Of a DNA stretch of 64,000 nt, positions 47,711 to 58,280 are shown one piece after another. The notes under the pieces are model-generated. The model was not told the origin of the DNA. It made no database searches and worked only from the letters and a program-made list of their open reading frames with translations. Position 1 is the stretch's first letter. Every line of letters starts with the position of its first letter. Location: positions 82,846,797 to 82,910,796 of the forward strand of contig JALIGW010000004.1 of assembly GCA_023053685.1 (NCBI GenBank). The letters are read 5' to 3'. The stretch is from Diadophis punctatus similis (Eukaryota; Chordata; Lepidosauria; Squamata; Dipsadidae). The translations under genes and the position numbers were made by a program.

Positions 47711-47743
47711 AGACCTTTCGCTCCTCATCCAAGAAGATTCTTC
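47711..47743 (-). ncRNA. Hammerhead-ribozyme-like motif, family A
   Basis: Minus strand GGATGAGGAGCGAAAGGTC. One change in the GAAAC box. Confidence 0.35.
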
Positions 47744-47760
47744 CGTTCTGAAGAATGAAC

Positions 47761-47800
47761 TGAAGAAGCTTCTTGGATGAGAAGCGAAACGTCTTCAAGG
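47761..47800 (+). ncRNA. Hammerhead-ribozyme-like motif, family A
   Basis: Plus strand GGATGAGAAGCGAAACGTC. TTCTTG upstream can pair with CAAGGAA downstream as stem I. Confidence 0.42.
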
Positions 47801-48149
47801 AAAAACCAACTTCGGTCGCCTAAGGCAAAAGCAGCTTTTATGATAACCTGGATGATGGAGAATCTCCACAGATGCTTCTGTTCTTTAAACATCTGGAGAA
47901 GGTGTACAGCTGCAGGTAATCCTCACCTGAAATTCTTTGGCCAACTGGATCCAAAATAGATTGTGGTGTATATAATGATAATAATTAAGCTATTCCAGAT
48001 CAGAGCTACGTGTGCTGTTTAATTGTCATCCTCTCTTCTTCCCAACTGTTTGTTTATTTATTTATATCCTTTATTTTTACAGATAACCCAAGACAGCAAA
48101 CATATCTAAAACATCTTCCTTCTCCTATTTTCCCCACAAAAATCAAGAA

Positions 48150-48352
48150 CCCTGTCAGGTGGGTTGGGCTGAAAGAAAGTGATTGGCCCAAAGTCACCCA
48201 TGTGGTTTTCATGGCTAAGGCGGGACTAGAACTCCCAGTCTCCTGGTGATTGGCCCAAACTCACTCAGCTGGTTTTCATGGCTAAGGCGGGACTAGAACT
48301 CCCAGTCTCCTGGTGATTGGCCCAAACTCACTCAGCTGGTTTTCATGGCTCA
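48150..48352 (-). mobile_element. tRNA-derived SINE (family 4) body, three tandem units
   Basis: The unit GGTTTTCATGGCTAAGGCGG plus GACTAGAACTCCCAGTCTCC repeats with a period near 66 bp. Confidence 0.8.
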
Positions 48353-48492
48353 AGACCAAAATCAAGACCAAAAGGACGAGTAATAACCTAAAGTTCTCCC
48401 CTGTGTTTTTCTATGGGGTAATTGTTGCCCAATCTTCTTTAGACCTGCCCCCCCCACCACCCTCCAACGTTTGGAAAGAGAGGAGTACTTAC

Positions 48493-48592
48493 AGAAACCA
48501 CGTTCACAAAGTCATCATCCGACAAGGTTTCCAACATTTCAATGACGGATGTTCGGATCAACTTCAGGGTCAACCCACTGACGCTCCCGCTC
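48493..48592 (-). CDS. CACNA2D1: CACNA2D1 exon: VWA domain with MIDAS serines
   Basis: A 100-bp exon: one base completing the split codon plus 33 codons ending in a complete Ser codon. It begins [16 protein letters not shown], which supplies the two Ser residues of the MIDAS motif, and ends [10 protein letters not shown] before GTAAGT. The acceptor is TTTCTTCTCCTTGGTAG. In the family this forms helix 1 and the next strand of the VWA domain, whose bound metal is needed for channel trafficking. The mammalian sequence as remembered has Ser where this has Ile (TSVIEML) and NVAS where this has NVVS. Confidence 0.96.
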
Positions 48593-48600
48593 CTACCAAG

Positions 48601-49254
48601 GAGAAGAAACCATCAATAGCCATCATTGGTCATCAGTGGACATCTCACACGCTACTCTGGCCCTTTACAAGCAAGGCTGGGCCAGTTCTGACTTGCGGTC
48701 TTCTCTTTTCCATGACTTTGATCTCTTCCATCAATCTCTATCAATTGTGGAGCCGACTGGCAACAGGGAGCCACAGCAGAGGGATGAAAGAGCCACATGC
48801 GGCTCCAGAGCCGCGGCTTGCTGACCCCTGGGCTAGTTGAAATCAGAGATCTTGAGGTTTTGCCTATTTTTCTTGGAAAGGAATTGAGCTCGTCACATCT
48901 TTGTGCTGCTTCCAAAGAAAGAACTCGATAAAGCTTCTGAATTATGTGATGCTGTCGTTGTGGTTTTTATATATATATCTTTGTAGGAGAAGAGCAAGCA
49001 GAGCCTGGCAGATGAAGTCAAGCAAGTCATTAGCCTAGAATCATTACGTTCCCACAAATGGTCGAAGTCCAATTCCTGCTGAATTTCTTTGACTTTTATG
49101 TAGTGCCAATTTAGTGCTCACTGTCATTTGACTAGATTAATGTCAGGCACAAAGAATTGGGACCATACATTAAGTTCCAGTTAAGATGATTTATTAATCA
49201 TGTCTGTTCACAAGAATCTAGTCAACTAGTGGTTCTCCTGCCTTTTCTCCAATA
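48601..49254. other. Intron without recognised features
   Basis: Nothing recognised, apart from an LTR-like fragment near 49135-49245. Confidence 0.4.
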
Positions 49255-49255
49255 C

Positions 49256-49600
49256 AGGTAGTCCTCGACTTACGACCACAACTGAGTTCAAAATTTATGT
49301 TGCTAAGTGAAAAATGTGTTACGACTTGTCTTGCCACATTTGTTAACCAAATCATTGCAGTGGTTAAATGAGTAACATGGTTGTTAAGTGAATCTGGTTT
49401 CCCCACTGACTTTGCTTCTCAGAAGGTCGCAAAAGGGGATCACGTGACCCTGGGGCACAGCAATGGTCATAAGTATGAGCCAGTTGCCAAGCATGTGAAT
49501 TTTGATCACGTGACCACGGGGATGCTGCAATGGTTGTGAAAGTGTGAAAAATGGTCATGTCACTTTTTGCAGCGCCATAGTAACTTTGAACTTTGCTTTG
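49256..49600 (-). mobile_element. TIR element (CAGGTAGTCCTCGACTTAC family)
   Basis: CAGGTAGTCCTCGACTTACG left end. The right end is replaced by pyrimidine satellite. Confidence 0.75.
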
Positions 49601-49637
49601 AACAACCCCTTGCTCAAGGAGGAGACTCAAACCCACC

Positions 49638-50530
49638 CTTCCTTCCTTCCTTCCTTCCTTCCTTCCTTCCTTCCTTCCTTCCTTCCTTCCTTCCTTCCTT
49701 CCTTCCTTCCTTCCTTCCTTCCTTCCTTCCTCCCCCTCCAGTCTGTCTCCTTCCTTCCTTCTTCCCTCCCTCCCCAGTCTGTCTCCTTCATTCCTCCCTC
49801 CCTCCCTCCCTCCCTCCCTCCCTCCCTCCCTCCCTCCCTCCCTCCCTTCCTTCCTTCCTTCCTTCCTTCCTTCCTTCCTTCCTTCCTTCCTTCCTCCCCC
49901 TCCAGTCTGTCTCCTTCCTTCCTTCTTCCCTCCCTCCCCAGTCTGTCTCCTTCATTCCTCCCTCCCTCCCTCCCTCCCTCCCTCCCTCCCTTCCTTCCTT
50001 CCTTCCTTCCTTCCTTCCTTCCTTCCTTCCTTCCTTCCTTCCTTCCTTCCTCCCCCTCCAGTCTGTCTCCTTCCTTCCTTCTTCCCTCCCTCCCCAGTCT
50101 GTCTCCTTCATTCCTCCCTCCCTCCCTCCCTCCCTCCCTCCCTCCCTCCCTCCCTCCCTCCCTTCCTTCCTTCCTTCCTTCCTTCCTTCCTTCCTTCTTT
50201 CCTTCCTTTCTCCATCCCTCTCCATGGTCTCTGTCTGTTTACTTCCTTCCTTCCTTCTCTCCCTCCCTACTGTCTTCCTTCCTTCCTTCCTTCCTTCCTC
50301 CCTCCCTCCCTCCCTCCCTCCCTTTCCTCCCTTCCTCCCTCACCAGTCTGTTTCCTTCCTTCCTTTCTCCCTCCCTCCCTCCCTCCTTCATTCGTTCCTT
50401 CGTTCCTTCCTTCCTTCCCCTTTGTCTCCTTCCTTCCTTTCTTCCTCCCTCCCTTCCACCTTGTTTCTTCCTTTCCTTCCTTTTGTCCTTCCTTCCTTCC
50501 TCCCTCCCTCCCTCCCTCCCTCTCTCTTGC
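49638..50530. repeat. Pyrimidine satellite with 160-bp higher-order units
   Basis: (TTCC)n and (TCCC)n blocks punctuated by TCCCCCTCCAGTCTGTCTCC at 49731, 49895 and 50051 (periods 164 and 156 bp), each followed by a second CAGTCTGTCTCCTTCATTCC. A degenerate continuation runs to 50530. The 377- and 325-codon Ser/Pro/Phe/Leu frames are translations of it. Confidence 0.95.
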
Positions 50531-50829
50531 CATTCCTCCTTTAAAATTCACATCCTCAGAATCTGCTTTGGGATTTCAACCCTTTTCTTTCACAAGGAAG
50601 AGCAGCGCTTCCCCCCCCCCTGTTGCATTTCAAAAGATTATCAAAGCAAATTATCATTTATATATTCATCCTATTGATACGGCCGCCAATTTCACGAGAA
50701 GTGCGTCTCTGGGCGGTGTGCCATAAAAACAGCCTTCCCATTTTAAAACTAATTCATACCCTTTGCTGTAACAAAAAAATATGTACTTTATAATCCTCCG
50801 TATGAATGCTTAACCTTTGGGGCACTTAC

Positions 50830-50880
50830 GCGTCAACGAGAATAAGCATATCTTTAGGAGACGCGGCTCCTTGGATGTAC
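50830..50880 (-). CDS. CACNA2D1: CACNA2D1 exon: start of VWA domain
   Basis: A 51-bp exon: the last base of the split Trp codon, 16 codons reading YIQGAASPKDMLILVD, and two bases GC of the next codon. The acceptor ends TATTTCAG and the donor is GTAAGT. LILVD is the first VWA beta-strand, and its Asp is the first metal-binding residue of the MIDAS site (DxSxS). The split codon is completed by G from the next exon and gives Ala, so the motif reads D-A-S-G-S. As I remember them, mammalian alpha-2/delta-1 and -2 have Val here. The metal-binding Asp and Ser residues are unaffected. Confidence 0.95.
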
Positions 50881-51161
50881 CTGAAATAAAAAGATAAGCA
50901 GATAGAAAAAGGTCAGAACTTTCTAAAAATCCTTTGTTAGTGTCCGATCCCTCAGCGAGGGACTCCTGAAGGATCAAAAGAGGCTTCTTTGTAAACCTAC
51001 CAGGAAATTCACGGGGAAAAGAAATCTCATTTCTTATTTAGCTGACGCCTGTCTGAATAACCGTGAAGTTGGACAACATCCGAAGCCCCTTTGGTACACC
51101 ACATTCCGAGCTTCAAAAAGCAACATCAAAAGGTTGCATAAAGAGAAAATGAATGGACATG

Positions 51162-51799
51162 CAGGGGTGGGCTGCTGAGGGTTCGCAAGGGTTCGGGAGA
51201 ACCTCTAGCTAAGATTCTGTGCAGTTTGGAGAACCCCCAAATCCCACTCCTGGCTGGCTCCACCCACCCAACCCCACCCCTCCCAGGAGTCCCCACCACT
51301 GTTCCTTCTAAGGTGCGCAACCGCGCACGTAATGAGAGAACGCCGCGTGGAAGTTTCTAACTTCCGCGTGGCATTTTCTAATGGTAGAGACTGTGCACCT
51401 GCGTGGCCGTGCAGATGAAAAGAGAACGCCATGCGGCAGTTTCTAACTGCCGCATGCCGTTTTCTGATATTACAGGGAACATTGGTCCCCACACGGCCCA
51501 TTTTGGATGCAGGTAAGTGCAGGGCGGGCGTGGAGGCTCGGGAAGGGCAAAAAAGGGCCTATTGGAAGTTTGGGAAGGCCGGAAAAGGGCCTTATTCCGG
51601 CATCCAGAGGGTCTCCAGAGCCTGGGGAGGCCATTTTCGCCCTCCCGGAGACTCGAGAAAAGCCTCCGGAGCCCAGGGTGGGCAAAAAACGCCCCCCCAC
51701 CATCATGCAGGAGGCCGACTAGGCCACACCCACCATGGCTACGCCCACCCAGCAACCGGGCAGAGAACCCCTTGCTAAAATTTTTGAAGCCCACCCCTG
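51162..51799. mobile_element. Long hAT-type element
   Basis: CAGGGGTGGGCTGCTGAGGG to TTTGAAGCCCACCCCTG, 638 bp, flanks TGGACATG and TGGACGTG. GC-rich, with AACGCCGCGTGGAAGTTTC-like repeated units near 51345-51460. Confidence 0.82.
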
Positions 51800-51807
51800 T
51801 GGACGTG

Positions 51808-52395
51808 GTGTCTGGTTCCAAGAGCTTTACAATTCGGTGCGTGGATGTGAGATGCAGAAAGTTCTCGATTAGAAAGTCCCCGAGTTGTTTTTTTTTTTTG
51901 ATGGCTGGCTGGCTTGATGTACGAATTAACAATCCCGTAGGAGGGAAGCTTTGAAAATGGTGGAGAAAGAGCTCTCTGAAAAAGTTCTCCCGTGTTCCCT
52001 CTTCCATCTAAATTGCTTTGCTCCTTGCCCTCCGCAGAGCTGCTAATAGAAAATCTGAAGGGGGAGTTGGAGGGAGGAGGGAAAAACACACCCCGAAAAC
52101 CTTTTTCCTCCCACCGGTTCCATTTTCCAAACTTCAAAGCAATCCGTTCCTCCTTTAATTAAGAAATCTGAGAAAACAGCAAAGGAACTAAGAGGCCCTC
52201 CCGAATCAACATTTGATTAATTCGGGTGACTGGTTTTATTGGTTTATTTGATATTTTAATTAAAGGGTTTTTTAAATTTTTATTTTATTGCAGGTAGTAA
52301 TTTTTGCTCAAATTCTTGTTCTCTGTGATTTTTGGACATATCGGTGGCTTGGAGAAAACTGACATCTGAAACTGCCTTTAGAATTTTAAATCTTT
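51808..52395. other. Intron without recognised features
   Basis: Nothing recognised. Confidence 0.4.
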
Positions 52396-52396
52396 C

Positions 52397-52860
52397 TATG
52401 TCTGTCTGTCTATCTATGTGTGTGTCTGTCTGTCTAATCTACATCTTCTTCACCATTAGCATCAATATATCGATTTATCTATCAATTATCTCTCCATTCA
52501 CACTCTATGTATTTATATCTATCCATCTATCCAGAATTTTAAATCAATTTATCTACCTATCTACCTATCTATATCTATATCTATATCTATATCATCTATA
52601 TCTATATCTATCTATCTACCTATCTATCTCTCTATCTCTCTATCTCTCTATCTATCTCTCTATCTATCTCTCTATCATCTATCTATCATCATCTATCATC
52701 TATCAATCATCTATTTATCTATCTATCTAGCCATCCATCCAGAATTTTAAATCTTATGTTTGTCTGTCTGTCTGTCTGCCTGCCTGCCTGCCTGTCTAGC
52801 TATCTAGCTATCATCATCTATCATTCTATCTCCCTCTCCCCACCTCCGTACCCATCTATC
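52397..52860. repeat. Degenerate (ATCT)n/(CTGT)n/(CTGC)n block
   Basis: Imperfect tetranucleotides with AGAATTTTAAATC repeated at 52379, 52532 and 52740, showing that a segment of about 150-200 bp was duplicated. Confidence 0.9.
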
Positions 52861-52911
52861 CATCTACACACACATACACAAGCACACACCCTTGGCAGCT
52901 TTTGATGAATA

Positions 52912-53403
52912 GAATAGAATAGAATAGAATAGAATAGAATAGAATAGAATAGAATAGAATAGAATAGAATAGAATAGAATAGAATAGAATAGAATAGAAA
53001 ATGGAATATAGAATAGAATAGAATAGAATAGAAAATGGAATAGAGAATAGAATAGAATAGAATAGAATAGAATAGAATAGAATAGAATAGAATAGAATAG
53101 AATAGAATAGAAAAGAAAAGAAAAGAAAATGGAATATAGAATAGAATAGAATAGAATAGAGAATGGAATAGAGAATAGAATAGAATAGAATAGAATAGAA
53201 TAGAATAGAATAGAATAGAATAGAATAGAATAGAATAGAAAATGGAATAGAGAATGGAATAGAGAATAGAATAGAATAGAATAGAATAGAATAGAAAATG
53301 GAATAGAGAATAGAATAGAATAGAATAGAATAGAATAGAATGGAATGGAATGGAATGGAATGGAATGGAATGGAATGGAATAGAATGGAATGGAATAGAA
53401 TTC
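52912..53403. repeat. (AATAG)n array with GGAAT variants, about 490 bp
   Basis: Pentanucleotides with interspersed AATGGAATAGAGAAT junctions. They run into a LINE 3' end at 53401. Confidence 0.96.
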
Positions 53404-53880
53404 TTTATTGGCCAAGTGTGATTGGACACACAAGGAATTTGTCTTTGGTGCATATGCTCTCAGTGTACATAAAAGAAAAGATACATTTGTCAAGAATCAT
53501 GAGGTATAGAATGGAATGGAATGGAATGGAATAGAATAGAATAGAATAGAATAGAATAGAATAGAATAGAATAGAATAGAATAGAATAGAATAGAATAGA
53601 ATAGAATAGAATAGAATAGAATAGAATAGAATAGAATAGAATTCTTTATTGGCCAAGTGTGATTGGACACACAAGGAATTTGTCTTTGGTGCATATGCTC
53701 TCAGTGTACATAAAAGAAAATATACATTTGTCAAGAATCATGAGGTATAACACTTAATGATTGTCATAGGGTTTAAATAAACAATCAGGAAACAATCAAT
53801 ATTAATATAAATTGTAAGGATACAAGCAACAAGTTACAGTCATACAGTCATAAATGGGAGGAGATGGGTGATGGACAATG
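53398..53880 (-). mobile_element. LINE tail family A: two tandem tail units and 3' UTR
   Basis: GAATTCTTTATTGGCCAAGT starts two units at 53398 and 53639, separated by (GGAAT)n and (AGAAT)n. The second continues into the 3' UTR. Mirror-image counterpart of 1210-2549. Confidence 0.9.
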
Positions 53881-54267
53881 CATTGGACCTAGGAAAGCTA
53901 TCAGCAAGTTCATGGATTCACACACATGCAAAAGACGCAGATTATCTTTGTGGGATCAGAACTGAGCCTTTTTAAAGATGCTTCTGATTGAAGGTGGTAA
54001 TGATTTTATAAATAGAGCCTTAAGTTACTATAAAGGTTACCCTGCCTGGTGGAGCAATTTGACCGAACTACACAATCAAAATCAAAAGAAAATGTGCAGA
54101 CGTGTGATTTTTTTCCCCAAGTCTTTAACTTCACCAAAACCTTGTTTCTGAACATTTTATATATCAGTATCATTCTCTTACATTGAACTGAATACCTGAA
54201 CCCTCCAAGCACTAAGGGGAAAAAAAATGGAATGTCTCAAATTCAACCAAGCCATGCATAACTTACA

Positions 54268-54350
54268 GCCAACTGAATCAGAATAGAGCTGGAAGGGACA
54301 TTGGAGGTCTTCTAGTCCAACCCCCTGCTCAAGCAGGAGAACCTATTGCT
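54268..54350 (-). mobile_element. CR1 tail fragment
   Basis: GAGCTGGAAGGGACATTGG and GTCCAACCCCCTGCTCAAGC. Confidence 0.8.
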
Positions 54351-54427
54351 TTCCTATTGCTTGGTGCTTGAGCAGCTTGCAAAGTGAACATGTTAAAGGA
54401 ACATCTTTTGTATCCGAAACTTTGCGA

Positions 54428-54651
54428 CAGTGGTGAAACCTTCCCTACCGGTTCGGAAGCACACGATTTTTCACCCTCTGCGCATGCACAGAAGGCTTTG
54501 CGCATGCGCAGAGGGTTAAAAAAAGAAAATGGCGATGCCCGGGTGAGTGGGCGGAGCCTCACACTGCCGCCGGTATTGGTTCTCCGAACCACCAGCGGCT
54601 GCCACTACCTGTACGCCCGAACCGGGCCAAACCCGTAGCATTTCATCCCTG
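54428..54651. mobile_element. Non-autonomous hAT element
   Basis: CAGTGGTGAAACCTTCC to GCATTTCATCCCTG, 224 bp, flanks CTTTGCGA and TTTTGAGA match at six of eight. It sits 120 bp from the exon donor. Confidence 0.65.
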
Positions 54652-54768
54652 TTTTGAGACTTAAATCTGAAGGAAAGAAAAGTGAAGCTCCTCAGATTCT
54701 TTTGATTTAGAGACAAGAAGGGAAAAGGTGAAAAAGTTGAGTTCCAGAAACATAGGAGTGAGACTTAC

Positions 54769-54838
54769 CATGGCCTTCTCCGGACATCATACAGATCAAT
54801 CTTGTTCTGGCTTCGACTCTTGTCCACCCAGGGAGAGG
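54769..54838 (-). CDS. CACNA2D1: CACNA2D1 exon: pre-VWA segment with RRR motif
   Basis: A 70-bp exon: two bases of a split codon, 22 codons, then TG of a split Trp codon. It reads [17 protein letters not shown] followed by VRRRPW. The acceptor is a good pyrimidine tract ending TTTCAG and the donor is GTAAGT. The segment lies just before the VWA domain. The third Arg of the RRR motif is the residue known from mammalian work to be needed for gabapentin binding, and all three are kept here, with the following Pro-Trp. The next upstream exon in mammals ends in a Tyr-Tyr-Pro stretch; I did not find it between 54840 and 64000. Identity is very secure because the motif is nearly invariant in alpha-2/delta-1. 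Confidence 0.96.
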
Positions 54839-54889
54839 CTGAAAGGAGAAACACGACAGAAACAGAATCACAGGGAAGAATTTACATCT

Positions 54890-55385
54890 TTTATTTATTT
54901 TATTTATTTATTTCATTTGTTTGTCAAACATGTACAAGATAGCAGGTATTGGTATAAACATAAACAAAAGCAAAGTAGGTACAGGTAAATTTGGACAATA
55001 GGACAGTAAGACAAGGACGGTAGGCACAGTGGTGCGCTTATGCACGCCCCTTATAGACCTCTTAGGAATGGGGTGAGGTCGACTGTAGACAGTCTAAGGT
55101 TAAAGTTTTGGGGGTTTGTGGAAGAAACCACAGAGTCACGTAGTGCATTCCAGGCATTGATCACTCTGTTGCTGAAGTCGTATTTTCTGCAGTCGAATTT
55201 GGAGCGGTTCACATTGAGTTTGAATCTATTGTGTGCTCGTGTATTGTTGCGGTTGAAGCTGAAGTAGTCATTGACAGGTAGGACATTGTGGCAGATGATT
55301 TTATGAACTACATTTAGGTCAGATCAAAGGCGACGAAGTTCTAAGGTTTTTTCTACATCAATCCAGACACTGGATTGATGTAGAG
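54890..55385 (-). mobile_element. CR1/L2-clade LINE (tail family C), 3' end
   Basis: Minus strand codes FSFNRNNTRAHNRFKLNVNR, SKFDCRKYDFSNRVINAWNA and LRDSVVSSTNPQNFNLRLS, then a 3' UTR ending in (ATAAA)-like tail. It starts 50 bp upstream of an exon. Confidence 0.85.
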
Positions 55386-55433
55386 AAGATGCTTCCTTAA
55401 ACATCCGAAGCTTGATGTTCTTTGTCACTTGCA

Positions 55434-55632
55434 CAGGTAATCCTTGACTTATGACCACTAATGAGCCCAGAATTATGATCATTAAGTTGTTGCTCTCCTT
55501 AAGCAAGGCACCGATGCAATCTCAGCTCTCCCATTGCAAGCAATGTTTATGTGGAGCATAGGGTGCTTCAGGGGATGGGGGAAGGCTTTGGATTGCTGAA
55601 TGAATGGTCATAAATTGAGGACTAGCTGTAAT
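55434..55632. mobile_element. TIR element (CAGGTAGTCCTCGACTTAC family), internally deleted
   Basis: CAGGTAATCCTTGACTTATG to ATAAATTGAGGACTAGCTG, 199 bp. Confidence 0.65.
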
Positions 55633-56463
55633 TCTAATTTAGCATTAGATTTAGAGTTATAGAGAACAACATTAGTCAGGAACATTTACTCATTATATTA
55701 TAAGGTATTTATCTTGCAGATGAACTCAACACCAATAGATTACATAAAAGCAGACATTGTATAAAACTTCCTAGAAATGTTCTAAGTAAAGCAGGAAGTT
55801 TTTGAAATATTTTTACTAGGTCCCTTTGTCCCCCAACCTTACTCCTTCGTTCTTTATTTAATAAACACTTCACTTAATAAGAGTCAAAACATTTGTAATC
55901 AGTCCAAATTGGACTGTAATCAGTCCAAATTTGTAATCAGTCGAAATCTGAGGCGGAAGCTCCCAATCTATGAAAGACTGACCTACCAACCTGTTTTCTA
56001 CATCTCATTATATTCTGTGAAAAAGATCTTAATCATAACTCTGCCCAATACTTCTCGATAAAACTGAATCCAAATTTACAGCACGGCAACCTATTTAGAA
56101 GCACAAATTGTAGATCCTTTACCGAGATCTATAAAACTTACGCGGGCAATGAAAATAAGCCATGGACTTTGCAAAGCACGTCGAGATATTGTTTACATCT
56201 AAATTAAGTTTTCTATAGTTTTATGAACTTGCTATCTTGATTTCTGAAACTCTAATAAAAGAAACTTGAGAGGGACTTTAGAAGTCAATGTAGTAAGTTG
56301 ATTTACAATTAGCAAATTCAGACTTCATAATCTATGGGCTATAAATGTCATTTCTAATTATGATAAATATTCTAAACTATAAAATATGAGCCTGTATACA
56401 GTAAATATTGGAATTCATTGTTGGAATGTATTTCTATTCAACAACTACTACAGTAATATTCAG

Positions 56464-56480
56464 CCAGTAGATGGCAGTGT
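56464..56480 (+). promoter_or_regulatory. CTCF-like motif
   Basis: CCAGTAGATGGCAGTG fits the CTCF core. Confidence 0.42.
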
Positions 56481-56879
56481 TTACAAGTTTGGATCTATGA
56501 CATGTACTCTATGCTCTTTTGTTTTAAGTTTCCTGTTTCTTTTTACAGTTAAACAGTTGAGCAGTAAAGCACATGGTGACTGTACCTTTTTTTGCTCTGT
56601 GGTGCTATATATAAACAGAATTTTCTAACAGTAAAGATGGAGGGTCATTAATTCTTCTCTCTCAAAGGCTTGTACAGTTACTGCAGAGAAGATTTTACTT
56701 CCTTTCATACATACAACCTTTTTAAGGAAAATGCAGTTTCATAGCAGAATCTTTTTACAGAAAGCAAATTACAGGAAATTCTCTAATGTCTGTCAAATTT
56801 CAACAGTAGGAGAGAATATTTGGAGCTCAGGATTGAACTTTGGGGTTCTTGGTACTCCCTGAGCTTGGTTGTTTTCTTG

Positions 56880-56920
56880 CAGACATTTCATTACCCAACT
56901 CAGTAACATCATCAGTGCTA
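56880..56920 (-). ncRNA. Hammerhead-ribozyme-like motif, family B (best copy)
   Basis: Minus strand CTGATGA, stem II GTTACT-gagttg-GGTAAT, GAAA, TGTC. Stem I forms from TTTTAGCA upstream and TGCAAGAAAA downstream. Confidence 0.52.
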
Positions 56921-57164
56921 AAAGGGAGTAGGATTTGGTCTCTGTTTATGTGCAGTACCTTGAAGTCTGTCAACTTTCTTCAACTATCCAAACAGTAGCT
57001 AAATCCAAATACTTTGCTACTTGGGAGCTTTTCTTGAGGGAGAGAATATGGGTAACTGGGATTAAATTTAGACTCTGCTATAATTCAGGAGAAAACTTCT
57101 ATAACATGATGTACTGTTGATATATAACACCAGGGAAATTATCAAAAACATATAGAAGTATTTC

Positions 57165-57740
57165 AAACCAGCGGTGGAAATGTGAAAAGTATGAGGAGAT
57201 ATTTTATCAGGCATGGTAAAATTGTGAGAAAACTTGAGAAATTCTGGGTAGACAATCATATAATAATACAAAGGTTTTTAATGATTAATGTTGCTAAGAA
57301 ACCAGAACTCTTTTTATTGGCATTTATGAATAACGAATTAGGGGTGGGATCATGATAAATTGACACCGTGCATGGTAACGATTTGCAAAATGTTTTTATG
57401 CCCAAGGATAGAACTCAAGAAATTCCTAAAATAGAGGAATGGGTTGTGAAACTACAGAAATGGGAAAAACTGATCTGTTTGGTCAAAGAGAACAAAAACC
57501 ACAACTTTTTTAAAAAAGTCTGGAAGCCTTAAATGGATTTATTGCTGAAAGAAGAAGAAAAAAACCTGAACCAATGATTTATGGATTTGAAGACTAAGGA
57601 AGATGAAGACTAAATGAGGGGGGTGAATGAAGCCTATAAATTATTTAAGATGGAAGACAATAAAATTGTAATTATCTGTTGAGAAGAAGGTCAAAAGCCA
57701 TCTATAAACTTCCTTGGTTTTCTTTTCCTTTTCTTTTGAT
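57165..57740 (+). mobile_element. Degenerate L1-like fragment
   Basis: Broken frames recall the L1 ORF2 C-terminus (RWKCEKYEEIFYQAW, then TRTLFIGIYE-like). Many stops. Confidence 0.55.
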
Positions 57741-57789
57741 TTTACGGCTTCCTGCCCCCCACTTTGGTTTGTTACTATTATATGAAAAA

Positions 57790-58212
57790 GTTCAGTAAGG
57801 GAGTGAGAGAGAGGGAGAGGAAGGGAGAGAGAGACAGAGAGAGGGAGGGAGGGAGAGAGAGGAAGGGGGAGGAAGGGAGGGAGAGAAGGAGGGGGAGAAA
57901 GAGACAGAGAGGGAGGGGTGGCGGAACAGAGGGAGAGACAGAGGGAGGGAGAGAGAGAGACAGAGAGAGGAAGGGAGGGAGGGAGAGGCAGGGGGAGGAA
58001 GGGAGGGAGAGAAGGAAGGGGAGGGGGAGAGAGAGACTGAGAGAGGGAGGGACGGAGGAACAGAGGGAGAGAGGGAGGGAGGGGGAGGGAGGGAGGGAGG
58101 AAGAGAGAGGGAGGGAGGGGGAGGGAGGGAGAGAAGGAGGGGGAGAGGGAGACTGAGAGAGGGAGGGAGGGAGAGAGGGGGGGAGAGGGAGAGAGAGAGG
58201 GAGAGAGAGAGA

Positions 58213-58275
<63 letters not shown>
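57790..58275. repeat. (GA)n/(GGGA)n purine satellite
   Basis: About 485 bp of nearly pure purine on the plus strand, ending in about 75 bp of GA dinucleotide. Confidence 0.96.

Positions 58276-58280
<5 letters not shown>

Larger units (their letters stand above)
47660..47830. mobile_element. Inverted pair of Penelope-like (family A) motifs
   Basis: Minus motif 47711-47743 and plus motif 47761-47800 face each other. The flanks TTGGTTTTTCCTTG and AAGGAAAAACCAAC also pair, giving a hairpin about 100 bp long. Confidence 0.6.
55640..57164. other. AT-rich intron
   Basis: No exon recognised. Contains the family-B site at 56880-56920 and a CTCF-like word at 56464. Confidence 0.4.

Noticed and set aside
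48313..48840. 175-codon plus-strand frame overlapping an exon
   Set aside because: It runs antisense over the VWA exon and through SINE sequence. No independent support.
49544..50677. 377-codon and 325-codon open frames rich in Ser, Pro, Phe and Leu
   Set aside because: They are translations of (TTCC)n and (TCCC)n with no domain, and open frames exist in several phases and both strands as expected for a repeat without stop codons.
51378..52007. 209-codon minus-strand frame
   Set aside because: Mostly inside the GC-rich 638-bp hAT-type element. No domain recognised.
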